Shown: positions 24,523 to 35,817 of the stretch, piece after piece
Position numbering within the stretch: the first letter of the stretch is position 1
Layout: each line of letters starts with the position of its first letter
Source of the DNA: Perilla frutescens
Taxonomy: Eukaryota > Streptophyta > Magnoliopsida > Lamiales > Lamiaceae
Reading direction: 5' to 3'
Length of the DNA stretch: 64,000 nucleotides
Assembly: GCA_026008535.1 (NCBI GenBank)
Contig: BRKX01000012.1
Location: 24,581,848 to 24,645,847, forward strand
The notes under the pieces: generated by a model
The model's input: only the letters and a program-made list of their open reading frames with translations
The model's database searches: none
Told to the model about the DNA's origin: nothing
Position numbers and translations under genes: made by a program

Positions 24523-25642
24523 GGGAGTTTCTATTTGCACCACTAAATTTACTCTTTGCACTACATCTACTCCATGCACTACTATTTTTACTCTTTGCAC
24601 CACCAATATTGACAATAATACCATCCCATTTAAAATATATTTTTTACAAGAAAAAAAAACTTAAATTCAGAAAAATTAAAAAGAAAATTTAATCAATTAA
24701 TGAAAAATAGAAAAGTAACAATCACTCCTTCTCCACCCTTCATCTTCACCGTCCGCCACCCACTCTTCATCGGAGACCTTCTCCCCACCCTTCTTCTTCA
24801 TCTGCCAGCCCTCTTTCTCAAGAGGAAAGAACCGATTTTGAGGGTTTCCGTTACAGCCGCCCAGCAAGAAGAGGACAACCCAGTTCTCCTCGAGGAGCAA
24901 GAAGGAGATTTCAACTGACCTGAAGATAGAGATAGTGACGCTGAAGGCGGAGGTAGCTATGGGTTACAGCCGGAGGAGGCGAAATTGTATGTGGGGAATT
25001 TTCCTTACGACATCGACGGTGAGAGATTGGCTCAGATTTTCCAACAGACTGGTACTGTGGAAATTGTTGAGGTATGAAATATTTAATTGTTGTATTGTCT
25101 TGATAAATGTATCTATATTTTGGGGTCGAATTTTGATAGACTGATTGCATTATGGGGTGAAGTTTTAGGAGTTTTCATTTGTGGGTTTTCTTGTATATGC
25201 AGATTATTACCAACAAGATGACTGGTCAGAGTAGAGGGTTCGGATTCATGACAATGAGTACCATGGAAGAAGTTGATAAAGCTCTCAAAATGTTCCATCG
25301 TTATGTAAGTTTGATCAGTATTACTGTTAATTTATTATTTTCTAACATCAAATTGTTTTGACTGAAAAAATTGCAGGACATCCGTGTATGATAAATGAAG
25401 GAGGGACAACGTTAATGGAGAATTAAATTGGAATACACCGGGAAGAAGAAGATGGCTGGTGGAATTTTTTTATTTTTTAATATTTATTTTATTTAATTTT
25501 TTAGTTTGTGGTACGAAAAGTAATTTATGATGTATATGAAAGTTACTTAAAGGGTATTTAAGTAATTTTAAAATTATTTTATTTTTCATTTTTTCTTTTG
25601 AGGTGCAAATACTAGAATCGGTGGTGCATTTAAAAACTCCCT
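24523..25642. mobile_element. Pack-MULE carrying a host gene fragment (1120 bp)
   Basis: Inverted ends GGGAGTTTCTATTTGCACCA (left) and GGGAGTTTTTAAATGCACCA (right, reversed). The flanks TTTTCTAAT (24514-24522) and TTTTCTCAA (25643-25651) match at 7 of 9 positions, an aged 9-bp TSD. Between the ends are exons of a chloroplast RNA-binding protein gene with introns retained, so the capture was from DNA, not a cDNA copy. Confidence 0.75.
24700..25391 (+). pseudogene. Captured chloroplast ribonucleoprotein (cp31/cp33-like RRM) fragment
   Basis: Exon 1 runs to 25071 and includes a Ser/Leu/Pro-rich stretch like the end of a transit peptide, then LRVSVTAAQQEEDNP and an acidic linker, then AKLYVGNFPYDIDGERLAQI (RNP2 region). 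Exon 2 (25203-25304) has GQSRGFGFMTMS (RNP1) and DKALKMFHRY. Exon 3 starts at 25377 with DIRV and a stop at 25389, so the RRM is cut after its last helix. An in-frame TGA at 24916-24918 splits the acidic linker. The parent family binds and stabilises chloroplast transcripts; this fragment cannot encode a full RRM protein. Confidence 0.8.
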
Positions 25643-26752
25643 TTTCTCAACTCGCCCTTTACCCGCCTTTTATTATTTCTTTTTAAGAGATGGGGGGCGT
25701 ATATTGTATTATTGTTAACTATTATCACGTTATGCAACTTCATTATTCGGCTATACACACTCTCAACAAGTTAATATCATTTTTTCTTTTTTCTTTTTTG
25801 TTAAAAAAAATTATTCATCGTTTTGAATGCGAAAATAGCTCTCATACCTCATAATTTCAAACAATATTTTTCCTTAAAATCACTTTTTAAGCTTTTATGA
25901 TGAATTTCGGACTTCTTTCTATTAATGATTAATACGCAAAAATATTAACTTTCTTTTATACCTTTTAGAATCGGAATTAATTAAGAAATTAAACTTTAAA
26001 TCATGTTACAATCGAGTTTATGGATACTAGAATAACGTAATACTAATTTTAAAGCTTCAATTAAACCGAATAAGTTGTAACACAAAACAAAATATAAGGA
26101 TTCATGGAACAAATTAAAATAAAAAAAAAAAGATTGAAAACCTTATCCGGAAAAAAATATAAAAGTGGTACGCGTTGGAGAGAGGACTACATATTTTAAT
26201 AAAAAAAAATAAATCGACCATCTCAAAATTTTTCTTCTACTGTACTTAGAAATTCGATGAAACTATGTTGTAAAAAGTAAGTTAGTTGACTTTGTTCTAA
26301 ATATTATTCTTAATCTTTTTTAAAAAATTTTTTTGACTCGTGTTTCTAAATATTATTTAGTCTTCAATACTTATTTAAAAAAAAAATAAAAAAACTTATT
26401 TAAAAATGCGTTAATTAGTTCATTTACCGTTATCTGCATGTCAAGATGAAACATTTTTATTTTTATTTTTTATTTTTAAGGAAACAACATGAAACATTAA
26501 TAGCCCACTAATCGAGAGATTATTAATCTAAACTGTCCCTTCACTATCAAGATCCAGATATAGCCACCAACTTTCTTTTTTTAACTTTAAAAAAAAATAA
26601 GATTTCCAAGAAAAAAAAAGTGGACAAATGACAGCCTGCTGCAGATTTCTGTAGAGTACACATTCCAATCAGGAACCTTAAAACTCAGGTTATTACATAA
26701 AAAAAAGATTTGATCATCCTATGATTCTTGGTCCGAGAAGAACCAACCATTA
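25643..26752. other. Intergenic, presumed ALMT promoter side
   Basis: AT-rich with several A/T runs. No gene and no clear TATA or regulatory motif that I could defend. The last ~100 bases before 26753 are probably the ALMT leader. Confidence 0.4.
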
Positions 26753-29632
26753 ATGGCTGCAAATTTCGGATCTTTGAGGCAGAGCTTCGTGGAACGAGGC
26801 AAAGAAAGATTGATTTCAAGAAAACAAAATTCCGGCGTGGGATTTGATGATCCATACATTGTATATGAAGGCTGTTTACATCGGATTTACCGAGTTTCGG
26901 GAGAGAGGTTTTCGAGCATGTGGGATGATGTTAAGGGAACGGTGATTAAGCTGTATGAAATGGGAAGATCCGACCCGAGAAAAGTGGTGTTTGCTGCCAA
27001 AATGGGCGCTTCTTTGTCTCTAGTTTCAGTGTTGATCTTTTTCAAAGAGCCATTGAATTATATTAGCCAATATTCAATCTGGGCTATTCTCACTGTTGTT
27101 GTTGTGTTTGAGTATAGCATTGGTTAGTGCTGATTTCTCTGCTTTTTAATCAGTGCTGATTTCTTTGCTTTGAGGTAGCATAGGAGAGCCTTGATTTTTA
27201 ATCACTGCGTTTTAGTGTTTGGAGCATGGCATATGAACAAAATTAAATCTTGGTTTGGATTAAATTGTTGTGAAACCCTTGTAATGTGCATATGCATATA
27301 TGTCAGTATGTGTAGCTAGTGCTTTTGTGTTTAGCCGTGAGTCTTTATTTATGATTATTTGCTTTTAAATCAGTTAATCTTAATCATTTAAAGCATGTGA
27401 TATGAACAAACCCGTCTTAGTTAAGGTTAAACTGAAATGAAAGTCTTATAATGTCTATATATTTTACTTATCAGTAATTCTAATTTTGATGTTTGAATTT
27501 TAGCATAAGTGAGTCTTGATTTTGGATGCTCTGCTTTCTAAAGAGTGCATTTTAGTGTGTAATTTAGTATTTTAGGACATCCTTACATATGCTTGTTTGG
27601 TTTTAGTTCAAGCGATGCCTGATTCAGATTCAATGTTCTTGAAAGTAGAAGCTGTTCGTTGTAGTTTGATTTGGTTAATTATCTTCTAACATGCAGGGGC
27701 TACCTTAAATAAAGGATTTAATCGTGCATTAGGGACGTTCTCTGCTGGAACATTGGCTCTGGGAATTGCAGAATTGTCTATGATGGCTGGAGAATTCCAA
27801 GAAGTTGTGATTGTGATCAGCATTTTTATAGCAGGTAAGACTGTTTTCACTATTATTTGAAATAGAGATTGTTGAATTATGCAATTTTGTTGTCTTGAAA
27901 CATCGGTAGTGTGAGGTTGAAATCAAGTGTTTCATGTTATTCTTGGTTTCAGGTTTTCTTGCTAGCTATTTCAAGTTGTATCCAGCCATGAAGCAGTATG
28001 AATATGGCTTCCGGGTGTTCTTGTTGACATTTTGTATTGTGCTAGTATCCGGGACTTCACATTTTCTCGAAACAGCTGTCTCTCGATTTTCTCTTATTGC
28101 TGTTGGCGCTGGTGTTTGTTTGATGGTAAATGTATGTATATATCCAATTTGGGCTGGAGAAGATTTGCATAAACTAGTTGTGAAAAATTTCAAGGGAGTT
28201 GCTAGTTCTATCGAAGGTATGCATGCATACATTTTGCTGGAGCAGAATACTGTCCTTCCCTTAGAACTTGTTTCTTTATATTTTTGGGAGACAAAATTAT
28301 TAAAACTGATATAACTGTCCATTTATAGGCTGTGTGAATATGTACCTGCAGTGTGTTGAATACTCGAGAATTCCCTCGAAGATCTTGATCTACCAGGCTT
28401 CGGATGATCCCTTATACAAGGGATACAGAGCTGCAGTTGAGTCGACTAGCCAAGAGGAAACTTTGGTATGTATGCCCCTATTCTCGACAGAACTATATAT
28501 ATTCATCAGGGAAAATTCCGACTGAAAACCATATTCGTGTCTACCGGTCTACCCGTTTTTTTTCTTTCTCAGTTGGGATTCGCGATTTGGGAACCACCTC
28601 ATGGCCGTTACAACATGTACAAATATCCTTGGAGTGAATATGTTAAAGTGAGTGGTGCTCTTAGGCATTGTGCATTCATGGTGATGGCAATGCATGGGTG
28701 TATACTTTCGGAAATACAGGTATTTGTGGCTGATGCCTTTATTCCACTCTTGCATTAGCTAGATTGAACTTTTGTTGAGTTTTTAATTGTTGGAAAAACA
28801 CCTACAAAATATTGAACAACCTCATTTTCATCACAAGGCTGATTATCTGATGTATCAATGTGTTTTAGCTTCAATTCTAATCATTAAATATTGTTGTTAT
28901 TATTATTATCCCTTTATTTGGCAACTGGATTCATTCCTAAAAATGCATCATTTGCAGGCATCATCTGAGTTAAGACAAGCTTTTAAGGATGGGATTCAGA
29001 AGGTCGGAACAGAAGGGGCTAAAGTGTTGAGACTGCTTGGAGACAAAGTAGAAAAGATGGAGAAACTGTCGCCTGGCGATCTGCTCCAAGAGATTCATGA
29101 TGCCGCTGAGAATTTGCAGATGATGATCGATAAAAAATCATACCTATTGGTGAATGCAGAGAACTGGGGTGGTCAAAAACAACCCGAAAAATTTGTGGAT
29201 CCTGAGCTACTTCAGGAGCTCAAAGATAACGAGCACAGGCCAGTTATGATAAACTCCCTTGGAGATGCAGCTCATATGAAATCCTCGCACCTTCATACCA
29301 ACATGAGCCTGCATCACTCCGTTTCTCAGTTGGGCTCTGGTGAAGACCTGCTCAGGCAGCAGTCAATGTGGCCATCCCGTCTCTCGATGATTGGTGACAC
29401 TCTTCTAAATGAGCGTGAAGTACGGACTTATGAGAGTGCAAGTGCGCTGTCTCTTGCTACTTTTACGTCTCTGTTGATAGAATTCGTTGCAAGACTTCAG
29501 AATCTGGTGGACTCATTTGAGGAGCTCAGTGAGAAAGCTAGGTTCAGAGAGCCTGTGGATTCAGCTGATCAAACGAAAGAGGCAGTTGGTTTCTGGTCAC
29601 GGACGCTCAAGATCATGTGCTGCAGGGATTGA
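26753..29632 (+). CDS. Aluminium-activated malate transporter, vacuolar ALMT9/ALMT4-like
   Basis: Anion channel family (PF11744). Six exons: 26753-27122, 27697-27834, 27953-28216, 28329-28465, 28573-28719 and 28958-29632, all GT-AG with consistent phases, giving 576 residues. Residues ~78-225 hold the hydrophobic transmembrane block (KMGASLSLVSVLIFF, WAILTVVVVFEYSIG, FRVFLLTFCIVLVSG, VNVCIYPIWAGEDLH). The conserved ATLNKGFNRALGT follows the second helix, and the cytosolic half carries the family WEP motif (AIWEPPHGRY, about residue 307). Length and the GCVNMYLQCVEY and YKGYRAAVESTSQEE blocks fit the tonoplast clade (ALMT9/4/5/6), which conducts malate or chloride into the vacuole, for example in guard cells. 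Intact. Confidence 0.95.
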
Positions 29633-31626
29633 TCCAGACACATTCAACCCGGGTTAGATTTACTCGTATATTTGCAATAACACGATGAAATCATGAATAT
29701 GGTTATGCATGATCAGTTGAATATCATACCAAATACAAGCAGGCTAGCTCTTGTTTACAGAATAATATATTAAAAAGCATCCATTTTTAGCCGAAAGATA
29801 GCTCATCTTTACACGTTACACGACTCAAAAGCATCACGTCTCATGTCAAACAATCTAATGAGACCAGGAACAGAAGGAAGACTGATACTAGAGGAGTAAA
29901 GCCCTCAGAAAACCTCAAATGTAATCCTTTTCTTTCCTTTCTTTTTGTTGATAGGAAACATATATTCTTTTATTACTTGAAGATTTTGGAGCTGTCTGTA
30001 TGAAACACATGTTATGCTCTGCTGGTTTCTATCATGTTTAATAATAAAATGTAATTAGCTATAGTTTCAGTTCAGACTCACAAACCAGTTTGTGAGTGTT
30101 TTCTTCTAATGCTTTGCCTCGAACGACGATTATTCAATTTTAGAGGCATGAGAATCATCAAGCTGAAGCAAGAAATGGATCTCTGGTTGATGGTTAGTTG
30201 CTAATAATAGGCTTCTCATGCCTGGTTATGATCATCTTTGGAAAATTATCTATGTTGCAAGAATCTTAATTAATAGCTGCTGCATTCACTCAGTTATTAT
30301 GTTATACTCTAGTAATGAAATAAATAGTCAAGGAACAGTGAATAAATCAAATTAAAACTCTAATAAAAAATGGATGTAAATTAAAGAGGATATATACATA
30401 TAATATTACAATGGTTAACGACTGCTACTGTAGTTCTGCATAACTGAATTACCTAACTGAACCCGTGAAGGTTCGTTCAGTTAAAATTGAGTTTGGTGTG
30501 TAGTTCCATCGGTTAATTGCTTATTTAATTTTTGGTTTTTTGTCACTCGATCCATGTCGCAGTTATAAAAATGAACGCCAATGATATTCAAGTCTTACGC
30601 CTTGATACCATGATAAAAAAAAAAAAAGTATCAATTAGAAAATAAGTTTCACAAATCTTCTCATTATCAACCGTCATCATGTTGTGCAATTTTGATAAAG
30701 TATCAGATTCTTAACTAATTTTAAAAAGTATAATAATTTTTTTTGTTGAAAAACTAAAATAACATAAAACCATATTCTAAAAGTTGAATAAAGACTAACC
30801 TGGTTACGAGGAAATGGTGAGAAAATTTCATTTTTGGTCCTATAGGATACGTTACTCTTTCCTTTGGTCTCATCAATATCGATTTTGGTCCCAAAAATTT
30901 CGAACTATCAGTTTTTGCCATTTCGTGATATTTTCCGTCAAATTTGGTGTCGATTTTGATCCCATTTTATTATCAGTTTGGTCCCAAACGAAAATTTTTG
31001 AAAATATCTTCAACAATTTTTCCTGATTTTTTCCTAATGAAAAAAATCATTATTATGGTTGATTATTTCATAATTAAATTCTTGTGGAGTAAAAATCAAG
31101 AGAAATTTTTTATTTAGTTGAATTTAACAATATTGTTTATTAGGGTTCACTACATCTAATTAGAGTTTATAATTATTTTTAATATTTAATTTTCAGTTTC
31201 CAATTAATAATTAATTATTATGATTGATTACTTCATAACTAAATTCTTGTGAAGTAAAAATAAGGAAAAATTATACTTTGATACATACATTTTGAACTTT
31301 GACTACAAAAAATTGCATTTTAGTGACGGAAGCACGCCGAACCAAGTCCAAATATTAAATAATAATATAAAATAATAAAAATTTAAAAATTTTAAATTGA
31401 AATAAATAAAAATATTTAAAAAATTTATATTCATAATTAATTAGTAATTAAAAAATAAAAAATATTTAAAAATAGTATATAATATTAAAAAAATTAAAAA
31501 ATACAATAAATTTTAAAATGTAAAATAAATAAAAAAATTAATGATATTAAAAATATTAATTTCAAATTAGTAATTAATTAGTAATTAAAAAATTAATAAT
31601 ATTAAAAACATTTAAAAATTATATAG
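29633..31626. other. ALMT 3' UTR and intergenic DNA
   Basis: The 3' UTR probably ends near AATAATAAAATG at about 30040. 30825-31000 has repeated TTTTGGTCC-like phrases (30833, 30884, 30988), resembling transposon debris. 31130-31230 matches the dispersed TTAGGGTTCACTACAT-type repeat. 31340-31626 is extremely AT-rich. No gene. Confidence 0.45.
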
Positions 31627-32065
31627 TAAAACCTTGTAAAGACGACAATAGCACCTACCTTCCTAGCGAGCAGTCAGGGACTTCAAGTGTGAGCCGTCGA
31701 CCCGCTGAGGTAGTGAGCAGTTACCAGGTTCAACCAATTATCCTTCATTGTGTAATTTGTAAAGAAACTCAAGTTATATAGCGAAGTTGCCCTTCTGCGG
31801 AAGGAAGAGAGGACGTAGAAGTTTGAGACTTCGAACCTCTATAAATCTTTTGTGTGCTGTATTGTTTTGACTATTGCATATCTTTGAATTGCACACAATC
31901 TCACACAAGCTGCACCCAAACTGCCTTAACTGATCAATAAGTTTGTGCATAGATAAGTTTCTCTAGCAAGTCAAAGGGCCCTATTATTCCGCATTTAAAG
32001 TAAAAAGTTTTCAATCAGTTTATTCACCCCCCTCTAAATTGATATTGACTCGCCCGGGACCAACA
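31627..32065 (+). repeat. Truncated 5' LTR (last 439 bp)
   Basis: Matches 47653-48092, with about a dozen differences by eye and one C-run length difference. It ends CCAACA and is followed by the primer site. The first ~1320 bp of the LTR, including its TATA promoter, are missing and replaced by AT-rich DNA. Confidence 0.9.
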
Positions 32066-32067
32066 AG

Positions 32068-32080
32068 CGGTATCAGAGCG
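32068..32080 (+). other. Primer binding site, initiator tRNA-Met type
   Basis: GGTATCAGAGCGG just after the LTR end CCAACA, complementary to the 3' end of initiator tRNA-Met. The canonical first T is changed (GCGGTATCAG). Confidence 0.85.
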
Positions 32081-32153
32081 GTTGATTCTAAGGATCAGCC
32101 GTTTCTGCAGATCAACTGAATCAGATCTACTTATCTGTGCTAACATTCCAGCT

Positions 32154-33050
32154 ATGGGAAACCATAAGCCACCTTTGTTTTTAGTTGAGAATTATGATAA
32201 CTGGAGCAGGAGAATGAAGGCGCATCTCTGCTCAATTCATGAGAATATGTGGGAAGTCATCGAAGATGGTCCAATCATCATCATGATGGACAATGATTCT
32301 CACATAGTTGATATCAATCAACCAGCAAGGATCCCAAAGCCAACTAATCTTCTCACCAGTGAAGAGAAGAAGTTGAAGAATCTAGAGTTTGTAGCTCAAG
32401 CTGCACTATTTCAAACTCTAGATGAAGACATAATGAAGGACACAAAGAATTGTACAACTGCCAAGGAGATATGGGACTTACTAGCAGATCTATGCCAAGA
32501 GTCCGAAGCCATCAAAGAAAACAAGCTCCAGCTGGCAGTCGACAGATACGAGTCCTTCAAAATGCAGCCAGAAGAATCCATCTCAAGCCTTGAAACCAGA
32601 TTTCTAGGCATCATCAGTGAGATGACCAACCTTGGGAGAAGTTATCCCAATTCTGAGATGAACTCCAAAATATTGGATAATCTCACTGAAGAATGGGACA
32701 TGAAAGTGATAGCTACAAAAGAATCAAGAAATCTCAACAACATCACTCCAAGAGAACTGTTTGGTTCTCTCAAAGCTCATGAGTACAGTCTAAACCGAAA
32801 GAAGGAGGCATCTACATCGTCAGCTCAAGATGCAGCTTTCTATGGTGAAAGGAACCGGTTTAGAGACACTCGAGGAAGGAACAAATTTCGACCTAGAAGC
32901 TCACCAGCCAGAGAAAATCAAGGCGGTTCTTCAACCGAACGAAAAAGAGAAACAACTGAAAAGAAGGAGAATCTAACTGAAGACATCAACGATCAAATCC
33001 AATTAGTTACCAGGTTGTTAGAGAAGTTGAAGAGAGTTCGGGATAAATAA
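32154..33050 (+). pseudogene. Copia gag (N-terminal and capsid part)
   Basis: Starts MGNHKPPLF at 32154, chosen over the upstream in-frame Met at 32082 because it lies at the usual distance from the primer site and opens the conserved block. The UBN2-type gag core is clear: NYDNWSRRMKAHLCSI, MWEVIEDGP, AKEIWDLLADLCQ, SSLETRFLGIISEM, NSKILDNLTEEWDMKV and ITPRELFGSLKAHE. It ends at a TAA (33048-33050) that looks like a CAA-to-TAA change, because coding similarity continues into the zinc-knuckle segment. Confidence 0.85.
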
Positions 33051-34534
33051 TCAGTTCCACCTCAAACGGATGAAATCCCAAAAGATGAGAGAACTCATCA
33101 ACTAGCTGAACGATCAGCTGAACCATTCAGGGGTGGCAACCGAAATCAAGGAGAGTTTTTTCACTGCCACAAACAAGGACATTACAGATATGAATGTCCA
33201 GAACTCCCTGAAGACAAGAAGGCCAAAGTGAGGAGAAGCTTCTTCAAAAGGAAAGCAATGGTTGCAAATTACGAGAATGCTGTGCTAGACGATTCAGACT
33301 ATCCATCTGGAATTGATTCTGACGGCTACAACTCAGATGATGAAGCGCTATTTTGCCTCATGGCTGACAATGATGAAGAGATTAGTATAACTGATGCTCA
33401 AACCTCCTTCTATCATATCAATGAAGCAACTGTTTCTAGCAATGAACTTGACATGAAACTTATGATGCTAAAAGATCAATTAGCTTCAATATCTTGCTTG
33501 CATGTTGAACTGAAAGATGAAAATGATGAACTGAGAAATAAAGTTAAAAAACTGAGCATTAATCATAAAAGGTTGAATTATCTTGAGTCTCAGTTTATAG
33601 AATTTGAGAAGTTGAAATTGAGAACTGCTGATCTAGAGGCTGAAAATCAAAAACTCAAGCAAGAGATCCATGAAAGAAAAAAAAGTAACTCTGAAGTTTA
33701 AAAATGGATCTCAAACATTAGATGAGATATTAAATCATCAAAGAACTGGAACTAGCAGCTCAGGGCTAGGATATAGCAAGTTCACTGCCCTAGAGAAAGG
33801 AAAAGCAGTTGCCCAATCCAGTGATAAGGGAATCCTAAAAGGGTTCACTAGATCTCATGATCAGCTAGCTGAGTCAACTAAAGGAAAAAAGAACAATGAA
33901 AAATCCTCAAACTCAGCCTAGACAATTTGGTCAGTTCTACCAAACAAAAACACCAGACCAACTGAAGCCCAACTTCCAGCAAAGACCATCAGCTCAATCA
34001 AATCAATTCACTTGTTCAAAGCCTCCAGTTCAACAAAGACCACCATCTCAACAAAGAATGCCCCCAAGGCAAACTGATAGATCAGCCCTCTTTAGAAAGA
34101 AAAATCAGTTTGGATCTCAAGCCTACCCTACCAAGAAGTTCAATCAGAACACCTATAAGAGAGATCAAAGAAACTCGTTTGAACCCTACCATCACTATAA
34201 TAAGTACCTGGATTCCAGAAATTAGCCAAAAAGGTTCATTCCAATAAACTGGAAACATACAAAGCACTGGTCTGATCAAAGAACTCAAAGGTCTCAAGAC
34301 CAAAACATTTTAGTTGAATTGTTTTATCCAACTAACTCCCAACGTAGGTATCACTCAACTGATTCAAATCAGAATAGAAGAGTTGAGAGAAAACCTAAAC
34401 TGATAAGGCGATCCAAGTCAGCTGGATCTCTGAATGATAAGAAGCTAAAAGTTTGGCAAGTTTGGATTCCAAAGAACTTGATGTATCAACAAGGACCCGA
34501 TATGAAACGGGTCCCTAAATGCTAATCCTTATTT
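33051..34534 (+). pseudogene. Copia gag C-terminal region: altered zinc knuckle and coiled coil
   Basis: At 33151-33205 the sequence reads FFHCHKQGHYRYECP, a CCHC knuckle in which the first Cys position is Phe. Next (33228-33701) comes an acidic segment (DDSDYPSGIDSDGYNSDD) and a leucine-rich coiled coil (~33440-33690; LKDENDELRNKVKKL, LEAENQKLKQEIHERKK). Then follow a Gln/Pro/Arg-rich stretch (33896-34225) and the standard pre-protease tail ending QVWIPKNLMYQQGPDMKRVP at about 34515. Several frame changes separate these pieces. The layout is that of long SIRE-type gags. Confidence 0.75.
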
Positions 34535-35239
34535 TTGCAAGACAAGAGCGTCCTATCTATGAAGAAAGCTAAAGACATTTGGTATCTAGATAGCGGGTGC
34601 TCCAAGCACATGACCGGAGACAGAGAAGATCTCGACGGTTATGAAAAAGTCAAAGGTCCACTTGTCACATTTGGAGACAATTCCAAAAGTCGAACCATTG
34701 GAGAAGGGTTCGTGGTCAAGGGAAAAGTTGTAGTAAATGGAGTCTCCCACGTGGATGGACTAAAACACAAACTACTCAGCATCAGTCAGCTGTGCGACAA
34801 TGGCTACTCAGTTGACTTCACTAAAGACTCTTGCAGCATAAGAGACAAGTCAACTGGAGTAATTCTTCGCACTGGCATAAGAAGAGGCAACATGTACATT
34901 ATTGACTGGTCAACCGGCTACTCAGAAGCTTGCTTTCTTTCAAAAGGATCAACTGAAGCAAGCTGGCTATGGCATCGACGACTGAATCACCTCAACTTCA
35001 AAACAATCAACTACCTAGTCAAGAAAGAGCTAGTTGAGGGGCTTCCCAAGGAAATATACAAGAAAACAGGCGTATGTGGGCCATGTCAAAAAGGGAAGCA
35101 AGTGAGGTCATCCTTCAAGAATAGGAGTCATCCACCAGGAACAACTGATTGCCTCCAACTGATTGCATCCAACTGCTACATATGGATTTGTTTGGTCCAG
35201 TTAGACCACAAACCCCAAAAGGCAAAAGATTCACTCTAG
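34535..35239 (+). pseudogene. Copia protease and GAG-pre-integrase domain
   Basis: The aspartic protease active site is in IWYLDSGCSKHMTGD (DSG form), followed by GPLVTFGDNSKS, GVSHVDGLKHKLLSISQLCD and GYSVDF. The GAG-pre-integrase zinc domain follows: WLWHRRLNHLNF with VCGPCQKGKQ (HHCC). The frame is then thrown off at 35147-35174, where a 14-nt unit is tandemly duplicated. The real polyprotein continues in another frame in the next ORF. Confidence 0.85.
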
Positions 35240-35808
35240 TAGTAGTTGATGATTTCTTAAGATATACATGGGTGGAATTCTTGAGGAGCAAAGATGAAAC
35301 TTACGACAAGCTAACGGCGTTGATCAGAAGGCTACAAACTGAAAAAGAAAGATCAGTTCATAGAATTCGCTCCGACAATGGAACTGAATTTGTGAATCAA
35401 CAAATGATCAGCTTTCTCAACCAGCATGGAATCACACATGAACACTCAGCTGCAAGAACTCCACAACAAAATGGTGTAGCCAAACGGCGTAACCGAACAC
35501 TCAAAGAAGCAGCTCGAGCAATGATAGCTGATGCCAACATAGCTGAAGGTTACTGGGCTGAAGCAGTCAACACAGCTTGCCATACTCAAAATAGAAGTGT
35601 CATTGTAGCTGCACATGACAAAACACCCTATGAAATGTATAAGGGTCGTAAGCCTTCTATCTCATATTTTAAAATATTTGGCTGTAAATGTTATATTCAC
35701 AACAATGGAAAGACTCAATTGAAAGCCTTTAGTGCCAAAGCTGATGAGGAAATATTTCTTGGGTATAACTCTCCTCATGCACAAGCTCACAGAGTGTTCA
35801 ATAAATGA
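35149..35808 (+). pseudogene. Copia integrase core
   Basis: LLHMDLFGPVRPQT, KRFTLVVVDDFLRYTWVEFL, RIRSDNGTEFVNQQM, EHSAARTPQQNGVAKRRNRT and the downstream AKADEEIFLGY are standard copia integrase landmarks with the D, D and E positions present. The canonical GVAERRN/GVVERKN box reads GVAKRRN here, so the catalytic Glu of the DDE triad appears replaced by Lys. The ORF ends at a TGA where relatives have an Arg codon (NK-stop-TLVVE), consistent with CGA to TGA. Confidence 0.85.
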
Positions 35809-35817
35809 ACTCTTGTT

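Noticed and set aside
28787..29632. 281-codon ORF taken as a separate gene
   Set aside because: Its first ~57 codons are ALMT intron 5 sequence; only 28958 onward is the last ALMT exon.
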